64,000 nt of DNA from Tachypleus tridentatus (Eukaryota; Arthropoda; Merostomata; Xiphosura; Limulidae): NCBI RefSeq assembly GCF_004210375.1, contig NC_134835.1, positions 73,004,447 to 73,068,446 on the forward strand, read 5' to 3'. Shown piece by piece: positions 24,001-34,612 of the stretch (the first letter of the stretch is position 1; each line of letters starts with the position of its first letter). The notes under the pieces were generated by a model. The model was given only the letters and a program-made list of their open reading frames with translations. It ran no database searches and was not told where the DNA came from. Both the position numbers and the translations under genes were made by a program.

Positions 24001-25143
24001 TGGGACAGTGAATTCAAGTGAGTTTAGGAAACGAGTATAAGAAAGACAAGATTTTTTTATTAATTATTTTAGTTTAGTTTAGATGATGGAATAGCCAAGA
24101 TGTACCAGTAAGTCTCATGATATCCAAAACGTTAAGATGGACAAGGAGCGAATGAAACTCGACTTTTTCTCGACATTTATGTTTTTTACCAAAAAGTCAT
24201 TCGTATGGAAACTTCACTCAGACCAACAAATGTACGTTGCTGCTAAAATTTAATAGTTCAATGAGATTACTGTTAGTTGTATTTATTGCTGTTTGCAATC
24301 GAATATTTTTTTTATTTTTTTAGCCTAACATTATCCACAAACAAGTATACTGACTCTGAAGTGATCGTATAGCCGAAATGTTTCACAACAAATATTTTAA
24401 GTTTTAAAAGAATTCAAAATCATTCGTCACTTTCAAAAATCTGGTATTATTTTAAAGTATACATAAGGTCGTGTTGTTAATTATTTTTGGAATATGTTAC
24501 TTAAGTGTGCCATCAAAAACACTTTATACTAATGTGTATATATTAGTGTTAAATCTGTTAAACTAAAGATTAAACCGAATTAGTTAAAAAATAAATAAAA
24601 TAAAATAATGATTCAAATGGCTCTAAAATAAACAGAACTATAAACCACTTTAAGGCTATATAATATTTTATTATTAAAACAAACTCACCCTTTTCTATCT
24701 AATTCAGAGTTGCCTGTATTATGCATATTTTGAAATAAAATTGAATTACGCAGGTATAACAACAATTAAACGTTTCGGAACAAAATTACTTCAATCACTT
24801 CTTTAGTTTTAGTTTTAAAATAACAAAATAGTTTACATGCATTAAGATGATAATAATTTGATTTTTACATTATTTTCAGTGATTGTATGTATTAGGTCGT
24901 ACTGCCTTCTGGAGATACCACTCTTTGAACATGATAGTCACCCTAAGGATGTGCTTGGAGTATGAATATTGGATGCAGGACGAAATCTATACTATTACCT
25001 TACAAGTTATATTTTTATCATGTGAATACCTGCTCTGTATCACAAAACAACGAATTAAACCACAGCTTATTTCTATCGTCCACATATATAATATTGTAAA
25101 TGAACTGTGCAGGAGTTAAGATATAAATAGATCATTGTGTTAC

Positions 25144-25563
25144 CTTCTTCACTGAAAACACGCAACTCTTGACATATAAAACTATGTTTTGATGAACATT
25201 CCGTGTCCCGAAGTTTCATCTGATTCTGATCATCTATGATCACACAATCTTCGTTTGTTGATCCTCCGTCGTTTGGTTCTACGTTACCCCAGAGTTCCGG
25301 AACAAATTCGGCTTGACCCCCATCTATGTACTTCCACTGTCCTTCCGTTTCTTCGTCAGTTAGGCCTATCCAAAAACTTTTGTCTGTTTGTTTCTTTTCC
25401 TCTATGAGTTTCTTCAATGTCTTTAAAATTTCGATGTCTGGAACTCGCGCTAAATGTCCGTTGTACTCCGTTTGACAGAACTCTTCACTATTTTGAAAAT
25501 CTGTTTCATCAGTCTTAAGATAATAGCATGTTTCATTGATGTTCTTTCCATTTGGTTTACAGG
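25144..25563 (-). CDS. CTLD exon C1 (long-form C-type lectin domain, EPN)
   Basis: The domain has 140 residues, with Cys 2 and 13 (long form) and core cysteines 30, 107, 123 and 131. WIGLTDEETEGQW starts at 65, EPN is at 96-98 and LRD replaces WND at 118-120. The last third is almost the same as in C2 (see findings). A NET sequon sits at about 10. The acceptor is TTTATATAG and the donor GTAACA, both phase 1. A plus-oriented SINE starts only 41 bases upstream of the acceptor, leaving a short pyrimidine tract for splicing. Confidence 0.9.
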
Positions 25564-25603
25564 CTATATAAAAGAAAGTAACCTCAAGCTCAAAATCAAA
25601 CAA

Positions 25604-25857
25604 GGCCCGGCATGGCCAAGTGTGTTAAGGCGTTCGCCTCATAATCTGAGGGTCGCGGGTTCGAATCCCAGTCACACCAAACATGCTCCTCGCCCTTTCA
25701 GCCGTGGGGGCGTTATAATGTGACTGTCAATCCCACTATTTGTTGGTAAAAGAGTAGCCCAAGAGTTGGCGGTGGGCGGTAATGACTAGCTACCTTCCAT
25801 CTAGTCTTACACTACTAAATTAGTGACGGATAGCGCGAAATTCAAAATCAAACAAAC
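25604..25857 (+). mobile_element. SINE-A copy, full length, 41 bases from the C1 acceptor
   Basis: GGCCCGGCATGGCCAAGTGT head to CAAAATCAAACAAAC tail. The left flank TCAAAATCAAACAA repeats at the right end, as a target duplication or tail overlap. Confidence 0.93.
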
Positions 25858-25867
25858 TATCTTACGT

Positions 25868-26087
25868 TTATAAAACGGCCTTCCTTAATTTAGCACTTAT
25901 AACTTAGACTCAATGCCATCCACCATCACTCTTGGGTTATGGTTTTATTAAAGAATAGTGGAATTGACCGTCACATTATAATACCCCCTCACCGACTGAA
26001 AGCACGAGCACAATCGATCATAGGGATTAGAATCCGCTACGGGTAAATTGCGAGTGGAACATCCTAACCACCAGACCAAGGCTACTA
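25868..26087 (-). mobile_element. SINE-A copy, degenerate
   Basis: Body and head recognisable (GAATAGTGGAATTGACCGTC; CCTAACCACCAGACCA) with many changes. It lies next to the plus-oriented copy in the B1-C1 intron. Confidence 0.75.
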
Positions 26088-26357
26088 AAAAACTAAAGCT
26101 TGTATACAGTATTGTAAAAAGTTTCAAATAGTTGAATATATTCGTCCATTTCCAATCAATGCTAAAATAATGGAATAATTTCACTTGCTTTATCTTTTTC
26201 TGACCTCAATTTGAGTACAAACGAACAATGTTCTTCACTATTATACGAAAACATTTTATTGAAAATCTGTCTCGGTTGGTTTTAAAATACAAAGCAGACC
26301 ATAACAACAGAAATTTCCAGCTATACTTCAAACCTTACCTTCTAAACAGTTACCTAC

Positions 26358-26765
26358 CTATTCGTTCATTAACTTCGGTTTCACAGATAAACCCTATGTC
26401 TTGTCTACAGTCCAGGTCCATGATTTTGAATTCTGCATTATTATCCATCTCGCAGCAGTCTTGATTGTTGTCATCATTAGGTTCACCTTCTTCCCACAAA
26501 TCCGCATCAAAAAAAGATTGTGGTACCTCAGTCCCGTTAATATAAAGCCAGGTTCCTTCTTGTGCCTGATCAGTCATTCCAATCCAGTAGGATTTATCAT
26601 CCTTGGATATGAGTTGTTTAAGAAATTCCCACAATTCTCTGTCTGGTACTCTAACCAACATTCCTCCTTCATTTTCACAGACACGTTTAGCTTCATCAAA
26701 TTTCTTTGTATTGTCAAAAACTTTGTAGCAGGTAGATTTAAACAGCGTATATCCCGACTTACATT
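26358..26765 (-). CDS. CTLD exon B1 (long-form C-type lectin domain, EPN)
   Basis: The domain has 136 residues and is long form, with the extra N-terminal Cys pair (2 and 13) plus core cysteines at 30, 104 or 105, 120 and 128; residues 104-105 are an unusual CC. WIGMTDQAQEGTW starts at 61, followed by an NGT sequon (77). An intact EPN (95-97), the mannose-type motif, lies in a stretch rich in Asp and Asn. The WND position is IMD (115-117). The exon is bounded by TTTTTACAG and GTAGGT, phase 1 at both ends. The opposite strand is also open over much of this exon but shows no protein signature. Confidence 0.9.
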
Positions 26766-26859
26766 CTGTAAAAATGATTAAAGTGTCATTGTATGTTTTA
26801 ATAATTTCTGCCAAGTTGTAACAAGAGTTGTTTCTGAAACAATAAACACGTATTAACAC

Positions 26860-28392
26860 TCTAAAAGTAACAAGAAATAAACATTATAACAACAGGTCTT
26901 TATTTTATACTGTAGATCATACAGAATGATAAAAATTATTCAACTTAAACAAGCAATCACACACTCAACAGCAAAAGAAACAACAGAACACATCGTAGGT
27001 ATCATATCCTGCATTTGGTCTTTTTCTAACTTCTGAAAATCTACGAGAATATGCAATATTTTGAGAAATATAGAGAGATACATCCAAATATATTACTATT
27101 GTATATGTCATTAAGGTTGAGCGATTTCTAGCTCTTATCTAGGTCATGGTGGTGTTGTAGTACTTTATCTATGGGGCATTCACCACTTCCTAGCTTTTGT
27201 GAAACCTGTGTCTCAAATTTCTATATATTTTATTTACTGGCTAGTTTATGCTCAATTATGGGAAAAGCATTATTTGATATACCAGCTACATTTATACATT
27301 GTAATAATAATAAATATAGCTAATAACTCTCTGATACATTTTGTGATGATTCAATATGTCTATTGACTACTTGATCACATTAGTTCAAGACGTAAAATGT
27401 TAAGTTGTAGCTGGAGATTTTCATAGATGTTTTTCTTGGAAATACAGTGAGCATTTATAGTTTTTGTGTAATTAAGTTCTTTGTGAGGAACTGCTGAGAC
27501 AACGAATCAGAATATCTGCCTGTTTGTTATTGTTGAGATGGATACGAGGCCTGATTTCAAACTAACGTAAATGTGAAGTAATCAAACGTCTTAAATGTTA
27601 TAGTTGCAGCAGGTGTAGTGCAACAAAAATGGAATACGAGCTGTTTTCAAACGTTAGCCGTAAGAAGGGTTAGGATATCTTCGTCTGAGGATTTCAAACG
27701 CCTAAAGAGAAGTAAGTATGCCTAACACCAACGGCAAAATGACGGATGTATATCCAACAACTTGTTCTCAAATGAGGAGGAAAGCGAGACGATCCGGGGT
27801 GGCCAGAACCTCAAGGATGCAAAGCCGGAGAAAGATCCGTGATCAGATAAAGAGCAGAAAAGTAGGAAGAATATCAAGGATAAAGTGAAACAGGATAACT
27901 AAAATAATATTAAATATTATGACCAGTGTGTGGGTGATTTACTTAGGTAGGATAGAAACACTAATGACTATTCGGAAAGAAAACAGCAAGGCAATTATTC
28001 CCTGGATTATTTCCTATACAGTCATGTACCTCATCTTCAGGTCTCTGTTTTTCCGAATCTCATGAGATGCTTCATTGTATATGGAACTAATTATTTCTTA
28101 TGGCTTTGAGTGAGAGATTACTTGTTAAATATTTGTTTGAATTAGACTTAAAACTAAAGATATACTCTATTGTCCGACTGATATCAATATATGTATAGCA
28201 TATTTCATACATAACTATCAATGGTATAAAAACACTCAAACTTATTCTTCTTATTTGAAGAATAAATTTTCTCGAATAATATTAAATAATAAAATATCAA
28301 TTACATCCACATATTGATATTACACTTAAAATACTAAAATGGTATGAAGCTTTTTAAAATCATAATTTTAAATCATGTTGCAGGTTTCTGTT
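26860..28392. other. Lectin intron A1-B1, central part
   Basis: Mostly AT-rich. A GC-richer patch at about 27640-27900 carries a 57-codon Arg/Lys-rich frame (27718-27888) with no family I recognise; it may be an old element. No remnant of a C-type CTLD was found by eye. Confidence 0.4.
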
Positions 28393-28505
28393 GTGTTCCT
28401 CAATGGATGTAAGGCAAATTTACGAACTTTCAACACTTCAATATGTGGTTTGATTATTGGACAGAGTTCAAATAGCCTATTGTGTGGGTTTCAGTTTAAA
28501 CAAAC
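28393..28505 (+). mobile_element. SINE-B-like copy, degenerate
   Basis: CCTCAATGGATGTAAGGC, TGTGGTTTGATTATTGGACA, ATAGCCTATTGTGTGGGTTT and a AAACAAACATG end. Confidence 0.55.
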
Positions 28506-29049
28506 ATGCAAGGTTTCTATCATTTATTAACACATTCGACCGCGAGATTCTTTCAACCCCGCGCTCTTGATTTACAACCACATCAACTCTATTTCAATTA
28601 GAATTCACTGAAAATGTAAGTATGATATTTTGAACATTGAGTATGAAATAAGGACAACAACATTGTTGTTTTCGTTTAGAGATGTTTAGACTACTTCTCC
28701 TAACAGATTTATTTGTTATTTTAACTTCACAATTAAATATTTATTATCATTATATTTTAATTTGTTCTCTATCAGTAGATATTTTATTGTTTTGATTATA
28801 CTATATGTGATTGTTCTAATTGTCAAATCAAATAAATATCTAAATCTACACTAAATACATTTTTATAAAATGTAATAAAACTGACGGTGTATTTTAATGT
28901 CGATGAGCAATAATTCTATGATACAGCTTAGTACATCTGGATCTCCATTGATACATACATACATATAACTACTTATAAAGTTATTTATTTACTTTATTGT
29001 AAATAATTTAAAATATAAACCTTGCTTTTGCTAAAATCATTACTCTTAC

Positions 29050-29460
29050 CAAGTAATTTTTCCAGGGATGCTTCACAAATTGCACCCTCCGTTTTTGAAC
29101 AGTGAAAATCTGCCAAAAGAAACTCACTACTCTTCATCCGAGCGCAGTTATCTATATGATTCGCTCCATTATCTGGTTGTCCATCCAACCATAGCTCAGG
29201 TAGGTAAGGGGCTGTCTGACCATCTGTAAACTTAAAGACTCTTTCCTTCTGTTCGTCTGTAAGTCCAACCCATAATCCGTTAAAGGTAATATTCGAGTCG
29301 GAAAGAAGTTCTTTCAGGATCTGATGGGTTCTAACGTCCGTTATCCTGATTAGCTGATAGTTATGACTCATACAATAGTCACGAGCAATTTGAAAATTAT
29401 TATTATTTCCGATGACAATGTAGTTTACTTCACCATCTTCGTAACTGATGACTGGCCAGT
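29050..29460 (-). CDS. CTLD exon A1 (short-form C-type lectin domain, QPD)
   Basis: The domain has 137 residues. It starts with a WPVISYEDG segment, has no N-terminal Cys pair (short form), and carries the four core cysteines at about 30, 106, 121 and 129. The fold signature WVGLTDEQKE is at 64-73. The primary sugar-motif position holds QPD (95-97) and the WND position holds LAD (116-118), so the calcium site is changed but its Asp is kept. QPD is the galactose-type variant in classical CTLDs, but without WND actual calcium and sugar binding are uncertain. An N-glycosylation sequon (NIT) sits at about 57. The acceptor is ...AAAAG before ACTGGCC and the donor is GTAAGAG, both phase 1. Confidence 0.88.
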
Positions 29461-30276
29461 CTTTTAAAACAGAAAAAAAAATTTAAAGATAGATATATAC
29501 GACTGTTTTTATTTAAGTTTAATGCGAGTGTTAAGATTTAAGTAGATTACATAGCACGAGTGTTAAATGTAGTTATTTTTAGAAGCGACAGTTTATCATA
29601 AATATGTTTATGTAACTGTTTACGAATCACACATTATTTAGTTCAATGGTTGTGAATAGATAATTATTATATTATTGCGTTATGTTTCTAGAATCTTCTA
29701 ATTTTTTCTTGTTTTTCTAATTAAGTTTTATTTCATCATAATATCTAATAATGTTGGAACATTGTAGACCTCTGTCGAGATATAAATACGTGTCAATAAT
29801 TTAGTTCCATAGATAGATTTAGACTGCTTAGTTGTGTGTTTAACCATAAAGAGCATATAAGGACGATTTTTAAAGTAAAGTTATTACATATGTTATTGTA
29901 TTAACCGATTAGAGAAGATTAATTCGTCTTCTCCATTGCGTTCTAAAGAGAACCAGTAAATGTACTTTGATGAAAACGATATAATTCTTCAAAGCTCTGG
30001 ATAGAAATGTGATAGCACAAGGTGTAACAAACATTTATATACACATTTGACTTGTTTTAATATATTATTTTAAAATAAGTTGATTGCATGCTATTTGTTT
30101 ATTATTGAAAGTTATCGTCCACAAGTCACAAACACCTACTGTAAATAACCCAGTTCATACAGAAATTCTCACATTGAGTACACAAAATAAAGTACTAAGT
30201 ATGCTTTATCCGACTTTTAGTTTCATAAATGTTGATACTTTCATAATCTGTCAAGCAAAAAAACCTAGCTTAACGT

Positions 30277-30399
30277 CCCCCGCTAGTACAGCGTTAAGTC
30301 TACGGATTTACAACGCTAAAATCAGGGGTTCGATTTCCCTCGGTGGACTCAGCAGATAGTCTGATGTGGATTTGCTCTAAGAAAAACACATATACACAC
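30277..30399 (+). mobile_element. SINE-C copy
   Basis: CCCCCGCTAGTACAGCGTTA, GGGGTTCGATTTCCCTCGGT, ACACATATACACAC tail. Confidence 0.9.
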
Positions 30400-30784
30400 T
30401 AGTTTAACTGGGATAATCAGTTTAAGCTTAAACTGTAATTTAACAAAATATCAAATCTATCTAAAGTTTAAGAAGTTAACATATTTTTACAGAATATTTC
30501 ATATCATTTAAATTTATTTTAATTTTCTAAAACAACTTTGATTACTTATAACACTGAAACAGTAATTAATATGTAAAGTTCCATTTTATTTCTGCTTATC
30601 AAACTGTTTAATGATAAGTGAAGATTCGAAACATTAATGTTTTGTAAGTGTAGATAAATCTGTGAACAAATAAATACGTCTTCTATAGATGACTAACTTT
30701 TATGGTGTCTTTACGATAAAAAAAAATTGTGGCTTTAGAATGAAATCTTGAAAGCGTTTTCGTGGTTTTCTACAACTACGTTTA

Positions 30785-31054
30785 GGCCCGGCATAGCCAG
30801 GATGTTAAGGCACTCGACTCTTAATTTACGGGTTCGAATCCCCTTAACACCAAACATGCTCGCCCATTCAGCCGTGAAGGCATTATGAAGTAACGGTCAA
30901 TCCCTCTATTCATTGGTAAAAGAGTAGTCCAAGATTTAACGGTGGATGGTGATGACTAGCTGCCTTCCTTTTAGTCTTACACTGCTAAATTAAGGACGGC
31001 TAGCGCAGATAGCCCTCGTGTAGCTTCTTGCAAAATTCAAAACAAACCAAACCA
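30785..31054 (+). mobile_element. SINE-A copy, near full length
   Basis: Head GGCCCGGCATAGCCAG, B box GGTTCGAATCCCC, tail CAAAACAAACCAAACC; in the first lectin intron. Confidence 0.9.
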
Positions 31055-31333
31055 ACTAATTTTAATATATTTTAACATATTGGTTATTTGATGTTTTTCA
31101 TAAATATTTTTTTGACAATTAAAGAAAGATTCTGTACTGAAAATGCACCTTGCCAAAAGTAAAACATTCTATTCTATTATAATTCTGACACCACAAATGT
31201 TCTTTGTTTACAACAGATGATAACACCTAACAATTAAAATTATAAACGGAAAACAAAACTACGTACCTTACTTTTAACATAAACACTTTATTATTGTTAT
31301 AATATTTTTATTATAAAATGGCTGTACTAGTTC

Positions 31334-31493
31334 TTTTCCACTATTCTTTGGTAAAAGAGTAGCCCAAGAGTTGGCGGTGGGTGGTGATGACTAGCTGCTT
31401 TCCCTCTAGTTTTACACTGCTAAATTAGGGACGGCTAGCACAGATAGCCCTCGAGTAGCTTTGTGCGAAATTCAAAAACAAACAAACAAACAA
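31334..31493 (+). mobile_element. SINE-A copy, head-truncated
   Basis: Starts in the body (CCACTATTCTTTGGTAAAAG) and keeps a long CAAACAAACAAACAAAC tail, the usual 5'-truncated form. Confidence 0.9.
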
Positions 31494-31614
31494 ACTAGTT
31501 ATTTTATTATAATTTATCCATACGTACTTATTTTATCAATACTACGAATAACCTGACGAGATATATCATTTGCTGAAATGAAATTGAAAAGGAAAAAAAT
31601 AAAAATTTTCTGAC

Positions 31615-32030
31615 CTACGTATTCATACGTCGCGTCTACCTCGCAGACGTATCCCAATACAGCGTATAACTGGCGACAGAAGCTTTGAATCATAGACATA
31701 CAACATATTCAGTTTAACGCAGAGTAATGTCGCAACATAAACTGGTTGACCTACTCTCCAGATACTATCAAAAGAATCAGGAACTCTCTGGTTGTTGTCC
31801 ATAAAATTGCCAATTTAATGAATAGTACAAACGAGTAATGCCTATCCAATAAGAAGACGTTGTTTATCAGGTTGCGTACAAACGTCGATGACGATTCTTC
31901 AGAGATTCTCACTAGTCTGCTTCCCTTTGCTTCGCATTTTGTTTTAGCTCTTCTGCAGATCCTTCATTTCTTGTTTTTGGAATTATTTGATAACAAACGG
32001 AATTAAACAGGGAAAACCCTGAAGGGTCCA
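31615..32030 (-). pseudogene. Decayed eighth CTLD exon (B type) of the lectin gene
   Basis: This lies in the first lectin intron on the same strand. Reading the minus strand gives a B-type start (PSGFSLFNSVCYQIIPKT), then SAEELKQNAKQ ending at a stop near 31912. In the other frames follow a KLVRIS-like stretch (RLVRISEESSS), WIGI, a stretch like B1 (VPDSFDSIWRVGQP) and a YVCEVDA end like the last Cys block. At least two frameshifts separate these parts, and the length (416) is not a multiple of three as needed for the cassette. The donor is GTCAGA, weaker than the others. It is a former exon, placed between the signal exon and A1. Confidence 0.75.
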
Positions 32031-32225
32031 CTGGATAGTAGTAATAATTAAACAGGGATAACCGTGAAGGGTCCACTGGAGAGTTATAATAATTAAACAG
32101 GGATAACCGTGAAGGGTACACTGGAGAGTTTTAATAGCTAAACAGGGATAATTCTGAAGGGTATACTAAACAATAATAATAATTAAACAGGGAGAACCCT
32201 GAGGGGCACAATGGAGAGTAATAAC
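31999..32225. repeat. 45-bp minisatellite, five units: amplified splice acceptor
   Basis: Five units of exactly 45 bp. On the minus strand each unit is a pyrimidine-rich intron end (like TTATTACTCTCCAG) followed by the first bases of the decayed CTLD exon (TGGACCCTTC...CTGTTTAAT). The junctions fall at 32030, 32075, 32120, 32165 and 32210; the last has CCAT in place of CCAG. The repeat is open through 15-codon units (PSRLSLFN...). Confidence 0.85.
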
Positions 32226-32664
32226 ACTATCTAACACAATTTTTTTGTAAAAGTACAGAAAATGGCCATTATTCCCTTCAAACTTTGCTTTTGTGACCTG
32301 GATAATGAAATTTAGAAATTAACCTATTTTCTCTGTAAAAACAGGTAAATTTGCACATTTTCATTTACATAAGGTCTGAATAAAGCAACATATGAATCAA
32401 GTTTTACATGTATTTATACTAAAGTTATACAAAAATGAACAAAAATGTTTAGAAGTAAGTAGTTTTTCGAGATTTGCCACTGTAATGAAAACCACTTTCA
32501 TGTATCAGCCCCCAAATATTGTCTCCCATGACGTTTTCGTTATACGTTCCCAGGTCACAAAAGCAAAGTTTGAAGAGAAAAATTGGTCTTTTCCCTTTAT
32601 TTTAGCCATAAGCAATTGGGAAGTAACACTTTCTGCCCAGGAATAAGAATTTTATTACGTAGTG
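32226..32664. mobile_element. Inverted-repeat (MITE-like) element inside the 45-bp array
   Basis: About 440 bp inserted between two units of the 45-bp repeat. The ends share an ACACTA inverted match. Inside, a 24-base segment at about 32277-32300 (TCAAACTTTGCTTTTGTGAC...) recurs inverted at about 32549-32572. There is no transposase. An 84-codon frame on the plus strand (32392-32646) is probably chance. It looks like a non-autonomous DNA transposon. Confidence 0.55.
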
Positions 32665-32760
32665 TAATAATTAAACAGGGAGAAGTTTGAGAGGCACACT
32701 GGAAAGTAATAATAATTAAACAGGGAGAATTTTGAGGGGCACACTGGAGAATAAGAATAA
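32665..32760. repeat. Two further units of the 45-bp splice-acceptor repeat
   Basis: Same 45-bp unit as at 31999-32225, with AG junctions at 32698 and 32743. These units read TGTGCC after the AG, so they still encode Val-Cys-Pro/Leu-Ser, the Cys expected at position 2 of a B-type CTLD that is lost in the nearer units. They are separated from the other five by an inserted element. Confidence 0.8.
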
Positions 32761-33382
32761 TAATACATTGTGAAGTAAACATATCCGAAAACAAAAAATA
32801 ATGAAACACTCAGTTTACTTAGAAAACAACAAGATAACAAGTGGAAACAACACAAAAAACTTAAGTTGCAGTTGTATAGTTTGTATTACGTACGATTACC
32901 TGGTTCTAATCTTTGCGTTTGATTTAGTAACTAGATATAAACTACGTTTTATCCCACGTTAAGACTGTTAACTTCTACATGGAAGAACTAAAAAGGACCG
33001 ACATAGGAAATAGTTCTTATCAGAACTTGTCCTAAGACGATAGCAGATCAACAACCAAAATTTTGAGTAAAAAATATTCTAATTAATAACTAGACTTATG
33101 TGATTGTATAACCTGTTTGAAACAACGACAACCATATCCGATCGCTAAAATCTTACCTTGAGTATTAAAATAAATAGAAAAAAAAGAGACAATATAAATA
33201 AAAACACAATAAAATGGTTCAAAAATAATTATATATAATAATATATATATAATGGAAATAAACATATACAAAAACATGATACTCATTATAATTTAAAATG
33301 TTAGGAAAGAAAAGAAACACAATTTAATTGAGTTCAATTCGAAACACGATAACAAATAATCTTGAGTTCAGTTGGTAACGAA

Positions 33383-34293
33383 TACGAGAGCTGTTCAAAA
33401 AACACGCGGACTGACGTCATAAAACAAAATGTACTTTATTTAGAAGTTACAGGTCTGGGACCCCTTCAAAGTACTCTTCTCCCCAACGCACACACTTATC
33501 CCAACGGTATTTCCACTTGTTGAAACAGTCCTGGTACGCTTCTTTTGTAATATCCTCCAGCTCCTTCGTCGCATTTGCCTTAATCTCGGGAATCGTCTCA
33601 AATCTTCTTCCTTTCAAGGGTCTTTTGAGTTTGGAGAACAAGAAAAAATCGCAAGGAGCAAGGTCAAGTGAGTAGGGAGGGTGGGGAAGAACAATGATCG
33701 GGTGTTTGGCCAAAAACTCACGAGTTCTGAGGGCTGAATTTCGCAGCAACGCGGTGCATCTTCAATTTTTTGGTCAAAATATCGTAACAAGATCCAACTG
33801 ATATCCCACGCTCTTCAGCAAACTCCCTGACAGTCAGACGTTGATTTGCCCGCACTAGGGTGTTGATTTTATCGATGTGTGGGTCGTCAGTTGACATGGA
33901 AGGACGTCCAGGACGCTCATTATCTTCAATGGACTGTCGACCATCCTTAAAACGTTCATGCCACTTGAAACATGCCGTACGCTTCATAGCAACATCACCG
34001 TAAGCCGTGTTAAGCATAGCAAAAGTTTCAGTCGCAGATTTTTCAAGTTTAACACAAAATTTCACAGCAAGTCGTTGCTCCTTCAGGTCATTCATTCTGA
34101 AATCCGCCAAACGAAAAAATCGCACTTCACTTAAAACCGCGTAGCTAATACACAAATGAAGATATCTGCAATCGGGAAATGGCGTCGTAATCAGCTGATC
34201 TGTGCAAACCTAGCGACACCAAGCGGATTCCCCTGGAACCAACTGGAGCCGCGCAATTCAAACAGTCCGCGTATTTTTTGAACAGACCTCGTA
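33383..34293 (-). mobile_element. Mariner-like transposon, internally deleted (911 bp)
   Basis: Perfect-looking ends: TACGAGAGCTGTTC on the left and TACGAGGTCTGTTC reversed on the right, followed by a shared CGCGGACTG. The transposase is on the minus strand in two pieces. One is an N-terminal part with a helix-turn-helix (MNDLKEQRLAVKFCVKLEKS up to MHRVAAKF, about 34093-33750); the other is a C-terminal part (TREFLAKHPIIVLPHPPYS then LDLAPCDFF, about 33720-33620, ending VPDL at 33450). The middle, with the first two catalytic Asp residues, is gone, and the two parts meet out of frame near 33740. It is non-autonomous and lies within the first lectin intron. Confidence 0.9.
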
Positions 34294-34321
34294 GAAACAT
34301 TAAGACACCGAACTTATCTGG

Positions 34322-34612
34322 GCACTAGGAAACAAATAGCCTAACGTTACGTTCTTTAATTGAATACTGTACTTTAGGAAATGATAACAAATAATACAGC
34401 TTTACCTACTTTCGTTGAATGTTTAGGAAACAATAACACATAACCTGACGTTACTTATTTTAACTGAATAACTTGAGAAATGATTACAAGTAGCATAACA
34501 TTACTTAGTTGAATACTTTAGGAAATGATAACAAATAATCTAACATTACGTATTTTAGTTGAATACTTTTGGGAACAATACAACACACAAATAATCTAAG
34601 ATTATGTATTCT
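34322..34612. repeat. Degenerate 49-bp tandem repeat, about six units
   Basis: Unit starts (TAGGAAATGATAACAAATAA-like) lie at about 34326, 34375, 34423, 34474, 34519 and 34569. Similar sequence at 33300-33380, left of the mariner, suggests that the transposon landed inside the array. Confidence 0.7.

Noticed and set aside
25604-25680. tRNA genes (A- and B-box-like sequence at many sites)
   Set aside because: All such matches are heads of SINE copies with SINE bodies and CAAA-type tails; none folds as a convincing stand-alone tRNA by eye.
26401-26781. 126-codon plus-strand frame
   Set aside because: It is the reverse of CTLD exon B1, whose minus-strand reading has the full lectin signature.
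32392-32646. 84-codon plus-strand frame
   Set aside because: It lies fully inside the inverted-repeat element and shows no domain; treated as chance.
32597-32855. Minus-strand frames rich in Phe, Tyr and Ser
   Set aside because: They are translations of the 45-bp splice-acceptor repeat, informative about its origin but not a protein.
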